Of a stretch of DNA of 64,000 bases, positions 48,744 to 59,734 are shown piece by piece. The translations under genes and the position numbers were made by a program. The notes under the pieces were generated by a model. That model was given only the letters and a program-made list of their open reading frames with translations. It made no database searches and was not told the origin of the DNA. The stretch is from assembly GCA_001247695.2 (NCBI GenBank), contig LGRX02035185.1:112421-176420 (forward strand). Reading direction: 5' to 3'. The stretch's first letter is position 1. Every line of letters starts with the position of its first letter. Source of the DNA: Cymbomonas tetramitiformis (Eukaryota; Chlorophyta; Pyramimonadophyceae; Pyramimonadales; Pyramimonadaceae).

Positions 48744-50323
48744 AGCAACATGGTTGTGGTGAAGAAGGTTCAACATATAATCGATCCAAGCGTGTTCTCG
48801 GCCTTACGCTTCGGTACGGACTGCCTTTATCGCTTGCTTTTAAGCGCGGTGTACGCTTAGAAGAGTGGCGAGCAACTTCCCGAGTTGAAATTCGCGTACT
48901 TGTTATGTTTTTACTCGGTGCATCAGGGTTGGCTAGCCTGTTTTTCCTACCGATGCTGCCAGCCACTTTGAGGGACGCCGCAGTAAGACGTATGGGTCTG
49001 GAGCTGGGTACAATATCTGGAGTGGCGTATTGCGCGCAAGCTTACGGATTGCGGAGCACGAGCGCATCTCAGGCGGCATTTCTCAGCGGCATCACGGTAT
49101 GACACGGCAGTCGCTTCAATTTGTTACCAGTCCTTGTTTGGCACAGAGGTGTGCGCACGGAAACGGAAAGCCCGCGAACAGTCACATCCAGGATATAATC
49201 TGCATGCCCTGTTATAGATATTCCGTTTTCCGGAAGGCTGCTCAATCGAGGCACACTAGAACGTGTTCGCGCAGGTGATCGTGGTACCTTTCCTCACCGG
49301 ACTCGCGGGCAAAAAAATATCTTCGACTACTTGGGTGCGTGCCATCGCCTTTGACTTCCGAGCCGTTACCGTCCTCTTCCGCTAAGGACACGCACTACCA
49401 CGCAAGGTCGGAATCTCAGATCGCACTTGAGGTTTCCCCGAATCGCGTGACCGAGTGTAAAATTGTATGGGGGTACAGGGTGCGTGCGTGTTATCAATTA
49501 CAGGCGTTACGATGCTAGAGTCTGGTGGGAGCCCGCTTACTGTCGGAGATGCTTGGATTTTGTTCAGCGCCTTCCTCTTCGGCCTCCGCATCTTCCGAAC
49601 TGCGCAGCATACCAGGCAGTTGCAGAATCAAGAGCAGCGGATGCAGCTGACCGCCATGCAGTTGACAGGTTCTTCCCGTTTCTACACCACCGATCCAACT
49701 TCGCCGAGTTAGAACCGCCAGCGGAGACCCTCTGGATGCACCTTTTTTGCTCCGGAAGTCTATACGCCATTAGAAGCCCTCTAGCAGTCTCGTATGAGTT
49801 GCTAAATGGTGCGTACTGCCTCCATTCGCAGTGGTCGCTTTGTTTGCCGTTTTTTTTGGATTAGCGGAGCACTCCTCGAGGCTGGCGGTCTCATCGACGG
49901 ACTGGTCGTTAAGCGATGTGGCTGGGTTATTGGCTGGACTGCCTTGGCCCGAGCTGATGTTCACGGGTCTGGTGTCCACGTCCGGTTGCCTATGGATTGA
50001 GGTACGTCTCATGCAACACCTTTGCAACCTCCACTCCCATGCCAACAATATTTAGATGGTCGATGCGACCGATTTCTTTTGAAACTTTCTGCGGTGTCCA
50101 GCAGATGGATCTCCTCGCATATCTGTATACTTCCTCGTATGCAGTTTTTGGTTCTCAAACACGCGCCTCCGGCCACTTAGCTTCCAAGGTCGTGTTGTGC
50201 ATTGAGCAGTTGACAGCGTTAGAACGCGTGGAAGCGGTGGACGCTGCAATTATATACACCTTGGAGCCGTTGTGGGGTGCCGGCATTGCATGGGTGATGC
50301 TGGGAGAGCGCTGGGGATTTGAG
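48744..50323 (+). CDS. EamA-family (drug/metabolite) transporter, multi-exon
   Basis: EamA proteins are membrane carriers built from two five-helix repeats. Exons I see are: 48744-49096 (LGLTLRYGLPLSLAFKRGVR, then ISGVAYCAQAYGLRSTSASQ, AAFLSGITV), 49275-49334 (VIVVPFLTGLAGKKISSTTW), 49479-49669 (TMLESGGSPLTVGDAWILFS, then LFGLRIFRTAQHTRQ), about 49800-50001 (LPWPELMFTGLVSTSGCLWI) and 50217-50323 (ERVEAVDAAIIYTLEPLWGA then GIAWVMLGERWG). The AYGL-TSAS-AFL and AAIIYTLEP-WG motifs are diagnostic. Introns have GT-AG borders. The first and last exons are not defined; a chloroplast-envelope location is plausible from relatives but unproven. It looks like a host-type gene inside or beside the virus-like block. 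Confidence 0.8.
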
Positions 50324-50804
50324 GTGCGCAATCTGCCTTTTTGTGTCGGTAGTCGGACGATTGGAAGTCGGATTCGGGTTGTTATCCATCTTGTGGGCGA
50401 GTTGCAAAGTAATGTGGTCTTCCTAGCAAGAGGGCGCGTAGCACATCCGGAACGGCGTTATGGCATCCTTTTCGCTTGGGAGTTGGACTCTTCCCAGGAT
50501 ATTAAGTGAGGCTGTGTCTCGTGATGTGCAGGGTTGGGGTGGGGCAGCGCTGATTATGTCAGGTTGTCTGGTCGCGCAATTACGTGCCGCAGACTTGCAT
50601 ATGGATGACCCACTGATATAAGCAGCATGCATTACATCGATACGCAAGCAAACGCTTAGCATGTATATAATAATTCCAAGGTTGAGCTATATATATCCGG
50701 ATAGTCGATCGAAGTTTTCCGCTGTTCGATGGCTTGATGATGACGATGGTGTTGATGTCACCAAGGATGAGATTCGATGATCGATCGCCCCCCCCCTCCC
50801 CCGA

Positions 50805-50849
50805 GATCCAACGGCTCAGAGCACTTCGTGAACCAGGACCGTCGGATCG
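50805..50849 (+). repeat. Nested-hairpin repeat after the EamA gene
   Basis: GATCCAACGGCTCAGAGCAC, then TTCGTGAACCAGGACCGTCGGATCG. The preceding GATTCGATGATCGATCG matches the sequence before the HNH-upstream copies, so the repeat travels with some flank. From 50850 to 51540 I see no gene. Confidence 0.85.
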
Positions 50850-51542
50850 GGTCGACCGGACAACAGAGACATGTGACCATTTTCAATGTGGATTCGGTTA
50901 AACGCCCCGCGAAATGTGGGGTCAATATCATGCCCACACAATCAATAATAGGACACTGTCATCCTCGGAAAAAAGTTTTTTCGATTTTTTGATGAATGGG
51001 GTATATGGGAGGGTACTAAGGGCCAAAATTCTTCATGATTCCGAGTATTTCGTGGTGAATATGTACTTTTGGCGAGTCTGCGATTTTATTTCATAATAAT
51101 TTATTTGCTCGACGTTATCGTATGAGGTCGCGAAGGTGACGACGGTCGCGAAGACGATTTTCAATTTCCAACAAAAGCTCCGTTCGTGTCACACACTCCC
51201 AAAAATTTGAAACTCGCTCCGTGACGAGTATACAGTATTTCAGACGTCTGCAGCACGAGTCACAGAACACAGTTCCTCGTGCCACACGTCTCACTGTATA
51301 TCGAGTTTACACCTGTCAGTGTGTCACAACCTGTTCAGTGTCAGTTCACGACCATGAATTCCTTGTTCACGACCATGAACCTGACACTGCTGACGTGTCA
51401 CTCACACAGTGTCACTCACACGTGTCACTCACACGTTTCCCACTTTAGACTTAGAAAAACTTACGACGCAACCGCAATATATTTTATCTACATCAGTATA
51501 TCGTTTTATGCTTTTCTCATCTCTCCGTTTACATATTCTTCA

Positions 51543-52103
51543 ATGTGTTCTGTCTTAACCCTCGCCGACGGTAACCACGCTCGAGAAGTTATCTTGATAG
51601 TATGTATCATAAAACTCGACCATCTTCTCACGGTGACGGAGTTTAATTTGTTGAAAATGGTGTGCAAAGACTTCTCCAGAGCGGGCAATGTTTACACGCA
51701 CCACAGAATAGCACGTTCTTTTCTGTACTGCGATTACTTCACGAAGACTGAAGCTCTGTTCGGCTTTCTGCTGGACCATTTCCCGGCACGATACATGCGT
51801 GCGTCGCGAGTTTACGAGCACCGTTTCAGGGAGTCCATCAGACCCCCGGTTCATGGCGTTCGTTGCGGTCCGGGCATTCTTGGGGTGCGACGGAACTTTT
51901 CCGGATATCACTGCAGACCCCTTTTATGCTACCGCCACTTGCTGACTGTGATCGAACGAAGCTCTTTCTACTGGTATCAACCCACACACAACGCACGTGT
52001 CGAACGTGCTTTGCTCTCTCAGCGCCTTCGAGAGCAATTCGCCTTCTACTTCGGACCGGAGCCCCCGAGGATGATCAGGTTTGATGCTTTTTTTCGCTCG
52101 TAA
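51543..52103 (+). CDS. Unknown 186-aa protein, possible F-box-like N-terminus
   Basis: I choose ATG 51543 because upstream codons are Ser/His low-complexity (repeated CACTCACAC). The protein starts MCSVLTLADGNHAREVI; LLTVTEFNLLKMVCKDFSRA has the Leu-rich, VCKxF pattern of F-box-like adaptors found in some large DNA viruses and protists. The rest is Arg/Tyr/Phe-rich (LLDHFPARYMRASRVYEHRF). No membrane segment. The F-box assignment is a weak inference. Confidence 0.5.
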   Translation: MCSVLTLADGNHAREVILIVCIIKLDHLLTVTEFNLLKMVCKDFSRAGNVYTHHRIARSFLYCDYFTKTEALFGFLLDHFPARYMRASRVYEHRFRESIRPPVHGVRCGPGILGVRRNFSGYHCRPLLCYRHLLTVIERSSFYWYQPTHNARVERALLSQRLREQFAFYFGPEPPRMIRFDAFFRS

Positions 52104-52298
52104 CCGAAGCCGTAGTTTCTTCTTCTTTTTCTTCTGCTTCGCATCTTAACTCTCAACGGCGTAGTTTGAAATATACAGACAGCTTTGAGCGTCTTATGTA
52201 ACGATATGTTTGGTATTCGAAAGCGCGGTGTTGCACTTGTTGAACGCTTGTTGAATTTGCAGTTTACTCTTATGTGCATTCACGTCCAAATTGTGCTC

Positions 52299-52680
52299 AT
52301 GTTGTATGCAAAATGTACGCATTCCACACGGAAAATACGAACGTGTGTCCTTTCTGCGGTCCGCGTAACTCGAAGAAAGGACCCCGAACCGTCCTTTTGG
52401 CAGCGCGATCATGGTTGTTGAAGTTTGACCACGTGCGAATTGTGCTCGTGGCGAATGTTCGATGAAGGTGCGTTTGCGATAAACAAGTATCGAACGTTAC
52501 TGTTTACAGTGATAATAAACATTCTGCTCTTCTGTCCGGGCAAAGAAACGGGTGAATTGCGAGAACTCTTTCGGAGACATGCCTCGTTTTTTGCTCAAGT
52601 TGTACGCAAAATGCACGCCTTCTGCACGGAAAATACAAACGTATATCCTTTCTGCAGTTCAAAAGACCCCAAAAAGGACC
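52299..52680 (+). repeat. Direct repeat of about 85 bp encoding a CPFC-type peptide
   Basis: 52299-52383 and 52598-52680 are related and read KMYAFHTENTNVCPFCGPRN and KMHAFCTENTNVYPFCSSKD in one frame each. Conservation at the peptide level (HTENTNVxPFC-KK) with silent changes suggests decayed duplicates of a small zinc-ribbon-like protein. Neither copy sits in a convincing full gene. Confidence 0.55.
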
Positions 52681-52898
52681 AGCAAAAACAACTGCGCTTT
52701 TTATATCAAAATTACCGTTCGTTAGGACGTTTGCTAGCAAATTACGGACTGCGTTTGCTAAAACAGTCGATTTCGAAGTCCCTTCGGTGTATTAGTCCGC
52801 ATTCGCGATTACATAATTATACCGTGCTTATTGTCGAGGTAGCGAGTCACCGCAGCGTTGTCCTAGCACAACAAAGTTCTAGTGAATCGGGGCTGTTT

Positions 52899-53975
52899 TC
52901 AGCAACCCCCCAGCTTGAGAACAAGGTGGAACGTGGTGTCTGATTCTATGCCAAGCTCCGCGAGTGTAAGTACGGTCTCTCCGTGCGCGATGTTCCGCTC
53001 GTCTTCTGCGAGCGCCTCATCCGACCACTTTTCTAAGTGTTTGGGGTGCTGGCGTTCCTGCAGCAGCCGGCGGGGCGTTTGTCCGTAATAGACCTTTCCA
53101 TTGCAGAGCAGGCGAAGCTGATCAAGGGGGCCTTCATCGATGGAGATCTGCCGGGCCACATCCCACATCGTGGAGTTTTTGGTCACGATGCACGCATACC
53201 GCTTTCCGGTGAGGGTTTTGACATAAACCCTCGACAGTTCAGCGTCGCGCATACGTTTGGAACCCTCCGCCGCGAACTCTTCACCGGCTTGTCTCGACGG
53301 ACGCTTCAACCCACGCCTGTTGGCCTCCTTGGCATTCTCTTCGGTGGCCTCGTCTTCGGTGTCATCCACGGACACGATCGGTGGCGGCGGAGGAGGCAAA
53401 GACGGCACAACAGCCGAGGGAGGAGGCGCGGGCCCGAATGGGCGGGGTGACATCTCGGGCCACCAAATTCCATTCTCCACGAGACGTTGAATGGATGGAA
53501 CACGCTCATCCATCAACTTGTACTGGATAATGGTCCTCGCGATACGAAAGTAGCGGTCGTAGTCCACCCGCTCACGGGGCAAGGCCCGACCGGGATCGTG
53601 ATGAAGCATGGCGCCGAATTGGTCTTGGCAAAAGGCGTGATAGCCTCTGGTATCCAGCAGATGTTGATGCCAGACGGCGTCCAAGATGGGAGGAGGGGAC
53701 AACTCGACGTAAGCGTCATCTTTCAAGTTCACTTGAAGGAGATGCACGAATTCGAGGTAGTTCAAAAGCAGAAAGTTGGCCACCCATTCGAAAGATTTTC
53801 CGGCGCAGACAGATTTCGGAAGATTTCTCTTGCTGACATACATACCGAAGTCCTCGGTGTGCAGAAAACGGATGGCGAGAGAAGGTAATGAGGGGTGATC
53901 GTACATTCGCTTAACGAGAGGCTTGACGTTCCATTGAAGATCCGCGAGAAGTTCGGGAAGAGGAATGAGAGGCAT
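52899..53975 (-). CDS. Glycine-rich-domain (GRDP/DUF1399-like) protein fused to a ubiquitin-like domain (358 aa)
   Basis: From ATG 53975, residues 1-170 hold the GRDP-type helical domain with the hallmark ILDAVWHQHLLDTRGYHAFC and a later RVDYDRYFRIARTIIQYKL. A Pro-rich linker and an acidic/basic segment with a likely nuclear-localisation stretch (RRGLKRPSR) follow. The C-terminal 120 residues are ubiquitin-like: VYVKTLTGKRYACIVTKNST and, at the end, TTFHLVLKLGGC, parallel to ubiquitin's start and its ESTLHLVLRLRGG end. An insert of about 25 residues separates the two halves. It ends GGC rather than GG, so it may be processed or non-conjugating. Single exon, in the virus-like composition zone. 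Confidence 0.75.
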   Translation of the reverse strand: MPLIPLPELLADLQWNVKPLVKRMYDHPSLPSLAIRFLHTEDFGMYVSKRNLPKSVCAGKSFEWVANFLLLNYLEFVHLLQVNLKDDAYVELSPPPILDAVWHQHLLDTRGYHAFCQDQFGAMLHHDPGRALPRERVDYDRYFRIARTIIQYKLMDERVPSIQRLVENGIWWPEMSPRPFGPAPPPSAVVPSLPPPPPPIVSVDDTEDEATEENAKEANRRGLKRPSRQAGEEFAAEGSKRMRDAELSRVYVKTLTGKRYACIVTKNSTMWDVARQISIDEGPLDQLRLLCNGKVYYGQTPRRLLQERQHPKHLEKWSDEALAEDERNIAHGETVLTLAELGIESDTTFHLVLKLGGC

Positions 53976-54074
53976 GTCTAGAAACAGGTCGGAATGGTTG
54001 TAGCCTCGGTGTTTCGGAATGAGAAATGCGAATAGATGTTATGAAGGAAGATGTGTCGGAACTCCTCTTAAATG

Positions 54075-54165
54075 TAAAGCGAAGGCGACCCCGTCGCGAA
54101 GGCGCAAGGTCGCGAAGGCGACCCCGTCGCGAAGGCGCAAGGTCGCGAAGGCGCAAGGTCGTGAC
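54075..54165. repeat. Short tandem repeat GGCGACCCCGTCGCGAAGGC
   Basis: Two and a half copies of a 33-bp unit (GGCGACCCCGTCGCGAAGGC, GCAAGGTCGCGAA). It creates open frames on both strands (LRDLAPSRRGR) that I do not treat as genes. Confidence 0.8.
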
Positions 54166-54406
54166 GATCGACGTCATGAACGCCGCCTCCAAGCTGAAAC
54201 AACCGGTGTGTTTATGCATAGACGGTTCACTCCATGATGCGCGCGCGTAGTTCACATAGAGAAATACGAACAAAGCGCAATGCGGGAACAGTGGGATTAG
54301 TCAAAGTGATAGTACTTTTTGCGACATCGCCCGAATCGCTTGGCTGTATTAAACATGTCGATACTATACTTGACTATATTAATATTATCAATCGAATATC
54401 ACGAGT

Positions 54407-54450
54407 GAATCCAACGGCTCAACACGACCCGTTAATAATGACCGTCGGAA
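54407..54450 (+). repeat. Nested-hairpin repeat, diverged copy
   Basis: GAATCCAACGGCTCAACACG, then ACCCGTTAATAATGACCGTCGGAA. The outer stem is kept and the inner stem is lost. It lies in the gene-free stretch 54000-54900 between the GRDP-like gene and the next minus-strand gene. Confidence 0.8.
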
Positions 54451-54907
54451 CTAAAATGATTGCAAAAGAGGTCGCGTGTTCTCGTCGACATCTTCTAAAG
54501 TAAAACGCGCGACAGTTCGCGATCCTCTTCGTCGCACGCTATCGCTTCGAAGACTTCGGTGTACGGGGTCCACAACGGATGATCGGCGCAACTCCTTGTG
54601 TTAACGAAAGCATATAACGGATGCGTAAATATCGGGAAACGCGCATCGCCGCCGTCGGCGCCGACATTCGGTACCGCTGCAAAATTTGCACGCCCCTCAC
54701 ACCTCCCCCCTCCGTCGATGTCGATTGCCGCGGCTGATCACGAGCGAATCGACTATTATTCTTGCATTCATCACTCACCTTTATCAGCGTCGCCGTTCAG
54801 GCGAGCGTCGGCGAGAGATTCCGCAACCTGTTCGAAAATCGCCATCGGCATCACCATCGCCGTCAGTTTCGATTTTAGTTTCAATCATCGCGCGTTCGGG
54901 CTTATTG

Positions 54908-57900
54908 TTACGAGAGTCTGCCATCGCGCACCTTCTGCGATGGCGTCACGAAAAACATGCGAATGAACTTTTGTATCGCGAGAGTGTACGGCGAATTCGC
55001 CGACGTGGCCGCGTCGTCATCCCACCGCTTGGCGACCTCCGCCGAAAGGTATCGGAGGCGCGGCGGATTCGAGACGGATTCCGCGCGGGCGCGCAACCAG
55101 GTCAGAAACTCCGGGGTGGCAAATTGCGCCAGACGCGGGACACCGTCCTCCGCGATCGTACCGGTCTCCGATTCGCGAGCCCCGAGCAACGAACGCGTAT
55201 CGCCGATCGAAATCCCCATCGGAGGAACCGCGCAAATTACGCATAAATACAGATGGAGCAGGCCCGTCGTCAACGCGTGCATCGAATCATCTTCGCGACC
55301 GGCGAAACCCGCGTTCTTCTCTTCGACGCCTCCGAGCGAACGACGTTTTCGCTTCTTCGAGTTGCGCTTTTTCAATTCCCAAACGGTTCGCTCCCGCGAT
55401 CGGTGATCGTCGTCCCACGCGTAGCGTTTCCACCCGGGCGCCGTATGTAACGAATCTAGATACCGCAAAATGCATTCGTCGACGCCGGTCGAGATAGCGT
55501 CTTTGCGACCGTCGCCGAATGCGGATTCTCCCCATACGGAGTGCACCAGATGAGATAATACGCCGGTTCGCATTCGCGCGATCGTCCTGGTCGCGCGATC
55601 CGTTTTTACCTGCGTTCATCGTAATAAGCAAACGGTCAATTTTCGCACACCCGCTAGAACGAGCGAGCGTTAGAAATGTCTCGGGTTACTCGGTGATGTA
55701 CGCACCCGCGAAGAGTCGACATCCGCGAGCATTTGGCGACATCGCTTCAAAAAGCGGCCCTCGCATTCGGCGAGACCCTCGACGACCGTATCCAGGCGCG
55801 ACGTCGAGCGTGACCGGGGCGTGTACAACAAGTCGGTCATGGTTGTGATCGCGGACATACCGAAACAGCCCATTTCGACGTACACCGAACCGAATTCGTC
55901 GACGCGGAAAATATCCACACGCTCCGTCGGCATGTCGGCGATATCGGGAGGGAGCCATTTACGCCACATCGCCCAAGCGGAATGTGTCATATTCAAAATG
56001 TGCGATCGTGGCGGATGCCGCTGAAGCGGCATGCCTCGCAGGATCTCGCTCGATGTCTGCGGCGACGGCGCCGGTGCGCTCGCGCGTGGCGACGCCGAAA
56101 ATCTACCGGCGCACGGCCCCACCACGCTTCCGCACCGTTCCGACCAATCGTGATGATCGGTGTTGTTCTCGGCGCTTTCGACGCGACGAAACAATTCGCG
56201 CGCCTCCTTCAGGTGACCCGATCGCCGCATCGCGTCGATCACCATGTTAAAGCGGTCGAACGTGTCCGAGTTGAACTCATTCCGGTTTTCGATCTCGTCC
56301 TCCATGCAATCCATCGCCGCGTTCCCCTCCGTTTCGGCATTATTCGGCGATCGATACCAGCATAACGGACTCGACTCGAATATCGCGCAAAGACCGTCCG
56401 TCGCGAGATCGGCGTATTCCGGACGACGGCGGCACACGATGGCCACATGCATGATCTCCTTCAGAATGGCTTCCACGAGATCCATCGGAGGAGATTCGAA
56501 ATCCGCGGCGGCGTCCAAATGCGTGCAGATATGACCCAGATGAGCGCGATGCGAATCGAGCGCGGACCGCATCTCTGTTACGACATCCGGGTTGTCGCGA
56601 TACTTCCAATAGTGAAGCCAAAATTGCAGAGGTACATCGTGATGTTCCGGATGCCCCCAGAGTAAATGGGTCACCTGAATGAATCGAGAAACGATTGCCA
56701 ATCCGAAATTGTAATTCCGCGCGTATCGTCGACAGCGATCGCGCCGTTCCGAGAACGCGGCTTTGATATCGGCGCGCCAACCTCTCCAATGCTGATTCGC
56801 GGAATTTCTTTCACGGATGTTCCAATAGTTGGAAGGGGCGATATACGGCAATGACGTCCCATCCCACCGGTTCGCGAAGGCTTTGTACCCCATTATCGCG
56901 TAAATCTCATCCGCGAGTATACGATCGAAACCGCATCCCCAAACGTACATACCGAGAAGCGTATCGCGTACGTACGCCACCGGTTTCGATGAGCTCGAAG
57001 GAGAGAAGGGACACGAGGAACCCGAGGAACCCGACGAACGATCTCCAGCTTTAAGCGAGGTCGCCGAAGAGGTGGTGATCACGTGCAACATCAGATTCGA
57101 AATTGTCGTCATGACGCCTTCGTTGACGTTCGTACCCGTATTCGCGGAAGCGTCGCCCGCGCGTATGCTATCAAATAGCTCATGTAGAATCGCGTCGGTC
57201 GTATCCTGCGCGCGCGACGAACAATTTAGGGTGTTGTCATGTTCAATGAGCTTCAATTATCGTTCGACGGATTTACCTTATGCGATTCGTGCATCTTGTC
57301 GCCAGCGCAAAGCCACAGAATGCCTCGAATCGCGGCGCGTCGTTGCCCTTCGAAAGTGGGGTGTAAATTGCGTAGACGATCGAAATCGCGCCACGCGCAA
57401 GCCCATATCGTCGCTCCGGTGACGCATCCCAGGCGCGGGATGTGCGCGTCGACGTTCGACTGCACGTCGTCGAAGTCGAACCAGTAAAAAAAGAGCGAGT
57501 CCAATAAATGCTGCACTTTGCGACCCGTGTCGCATAACAGCCCGCCGTACGATCGCTCTCCGAGCTGCGTGTCGTTCGGAAATAATTGACGGTATTGCTC
57601 ATCCGATGCTTGCGAACTCTTCGAATTTTTGCCGTCGCACGCTGTCGTTGCCGTCACATCGCGACGCGCGGCATTCATTTGAATCGCCATGACGAGAGTT
57701 CGATACCCGGTGGTAAATCGATAACGATCGCTCACTTTGACGTAGAGAAACAAAACCACGAATTGCATAAAGAACGCGCTTTTGTGAAGGCATCGTCTGA
57801 TCGCGCGATTGAACCGACAGCGTTCGTAATTACGCGGAGTAGATTTGGATTCGTAAACGGTGATATGATGCGTGAGTACGGACGATTGTCGAAAATATTG

Positions 57901-58610
57901 AGATGGGTCGGCATGCACCTCGTCCCACAGCGCCCGCTCGCGCGAATTGAATAGCTGCACGGGGTAAGAAATGCAGTCGTCCAATCGTAATATGTCATCT
58001 TCGATGACCACGCGACACTCGTTATCCGCGCGACCGAACAGGATGTCGCACACCCATTCACAACAGCGTGATACATGTATTAGCTGCGTCTTGCGTTTTT
58101 GCTTTGTCATCGATCCCTCCTCGTCGCCATCATCGCCGCCATCGGCGACGTCGCATGCGCCATTGCGATCCGCCGAACGATCGAGGGTGACTTCGTTTTT
58201 TCTTTTGCTTCTCGGCGTGGAGAATCGATCTTGCGGCTCTTCCAATATAAAGATCGGGGTTTTCATTTTCAAAAGTGAATACTCCAAAACTTGCATACAT
58301 CGTTGCGGATTGGTGCATAACAGCAACCGAACCAGCTCGACGAGCGCGTTCGGGTCGGAGGTTTGCCGGCGTTGCATCGGAATAATACCCACGCTGCGCT
58401 ATTAATACCAATCTGTTGATGCCACTCGTCGCAAACTGAAATGTCGGGTCCGAAATCGAGACGCGGAACGTCGGGTTCATCGACGATGGTAAGCGAACAC
58501 TTGTTCTTTTTGCAATGACAAAAAAAAGGTGCCGATTTCGAATTGATCGCGCGTGCAATACTCAAAATGAAAGCCTCGAATGCAGGTGTCGCTCGCGAAT
58601 GATTCGGCAT
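54908..58610 (-). CDS. Large unknown gene of the virus-like block; candidate exons 58610-58400, 58392-57276, 57214-55712, 55609-54908
   Basis: Three long minus-strand frames abut and can be joined in phase 0. Donor CATAAG/GTAAAT with acceptor CGCGCGCAG/GATACG removes about 61 bp, and donor TCGCGG/GTGCGT with acceptor GAACGCAG/GTAAAA removes about 102 bp. Without splicing, the middle frame has no ATG near its start, which favours splicing. A further frame from ATG 58610 (MPNHSRATPAFEAFILS) ends in +1 register against the 58392 frame, so there is either a frameshift or a separate start at 58377. The predicted product exceeds 1000 residues. I recognise no domain. Features seen: a Lys/Arg patch (KKRNSKKRKRR), an acidic stretch, and helical repeats. 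Confidence 0.5.
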
Positions 58611-58654
58611 TGTCGGATGGCGACGTCCCATGTATGGGGGATTAGTATCGGTCC

Positions 58655-58725
58655 ACTCCGTCCGTCCGTCCGTCCGTCCGTCCACTGTCCGTCCACTGTG
58701 GACGGACGGACGGACAGTGGACCAA
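58655..58725. repeat. (CCGT)n inverted repeat
   Basis: Six CCGT units, then GTCCACTGTCCGTCCACTGT, face GGACGGACGGACGGACAGTG, forming a hairpin with interchangeable registers. It lies just upstream of the 58610 start. From 58755 to 58870 the word CCCATACTTAAG occurs three times. No gene is seen between 58611 and 59233. Confidence 0.9.
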
Positions 58726-58973
58726 ACATTCTTAACATTCTAAGATTTCGCAAAATAGGGCTCCCATACTTAAGCCCATACTTAAGGCGGGTAACGCGTC
58801 GGTCCGCGTCGACGCCTGCGTTTTCCCATACTTAAGAAAATTTAATTTTTTTCTTAATGCTTAAGGAATGTACACTGACTCCCCCCTCCCCCCCTAACCA
58901 GGGACTCAGGGGGTATAACCCAGTCGCATGCGAGTGTCAAACGTGCGTCAGAGAGACGAACCCAACGACAGAG

Positions 58974-59066
58974 CTTGACAACCGTATACGAATGTCACAC
59001 GTGAGTCTGGGTGTCGGACCTAGTGCACCTGCTTGACAATCGTATACGATTGTCAAGCAGGTGAGT
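58974..59066. repeat. GTATAC-centred palindromes, two in tandem
   Basis: At 59033-59064 a perfect 32-bp palindrome has the core GACAATCGTATACGATTGTC with CTGCTT/AAGCAG ends. At 58974 a diverged copy has the core TTGACAACCGTATACGAATG. Both sit in a unit ending GTGAGTCT(G/T)GGTGTC. The block TGTCGGACCTAGTGCACCTG before the second palindrome recurs before the copy at 61523. Confidence 0.95.
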
Positions 59067-59233
59067 CTTGGTGTCAGGTGTGCTGCACATAGACATATCG
59101 GGACGTCTAAGGTTCAGGGTTTTAGGATATATGTTGGATATATATATTGGAGGAGTTGTAACCGGAGGTCATTTCATCACACCTGCGTTCGTCACATAGA
59201 ACCACAACCCGCCCCTTAGACTACCTCACCATT

Positions 59234-59734
59234 ATGCCCAGTATTGGAATATTGCAGTATTGGATATGGCCTTTCGATGCTTTTACGTTTCGCGACTGCC
59301 AGTTACAACAAGCCCAATGGGTTCCTGAAGACCGTTTAATTCTCCGCTTGTGGCGGCGAGCGCGGCAACAAGCTGAAGAAGGCTGGGAGGACTTCGGGCA
59401 ACATGCAGTTAATCTCAGGACCTATCACTGGTGGAGTTTTTGGCCGATGTACGTCCACGGCCGTAGATCCAGCGAAAGGTTCGGGGTGAGGCATCTCGTG
59501 TACTGGTATGAGGGCGGGTGGATCTACCACCGATACTCGGATTTGGAGTGGCGGGGCTGGCGAAATAGACACCGCTACAGCGAAACTACGCACGGTGCCC
59601 TGACAGAGCTGGAATGCGATCTGCTGCAGGAAGATGAAAGGAGATGCGAAGGTTGCGGGCGTATGTTCAGAATCTGCACCCTAACGCGCATAATTGATGC
59701 TAGCGCGTGCAATGAGGAGACATATGCTTGGTAG
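59234..59734 (+). CDS. Small unknown protein 1, Trp-rich, CxxC (166 aa)
   Basis: Unrecognised. It starts MPSIGILQYWIWPFDAFTF and is unusually rich in Trp, Tyr and Arg (YHWWSFWPMYVHGRRS). The C-terminal part has RRCEGCGRMFRICTLTRI, a CxxC with a third Cys nearby. Spacing to the next ORF is 224 bp. A diverged palindrome (GACAATCGTACACGACTGTC) lies at about 59841 in that gap. Confidence 0.5.
   Translation: MPSIGILQYWIWPFDAFTFRDCQLQQAQWVPEDRLILRLWRRARQQAEEGWEDFGQHAVNLRTYHWWSFWPMYVHGRRSSERFGVRHLVYWYEGGWIYHRYSDLEWRGWRNRHRYSETTHGALTELECDLLQEDERRCEGCGRMFRICTLTRIIDASACNEETYAW

Noticed and set aside
53911..54273. Minus-strand ORF with RDLAPSRRGRL repeats
   Set aside because: It is generated by the 33-bp tandem repeat and overlaps the 5' end of the GRDP-like gene.
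58562..58753. Protein frames over the (CCGT)n tract
   Set aside because: Low-complexity translation of a tetranucleotide repeat.
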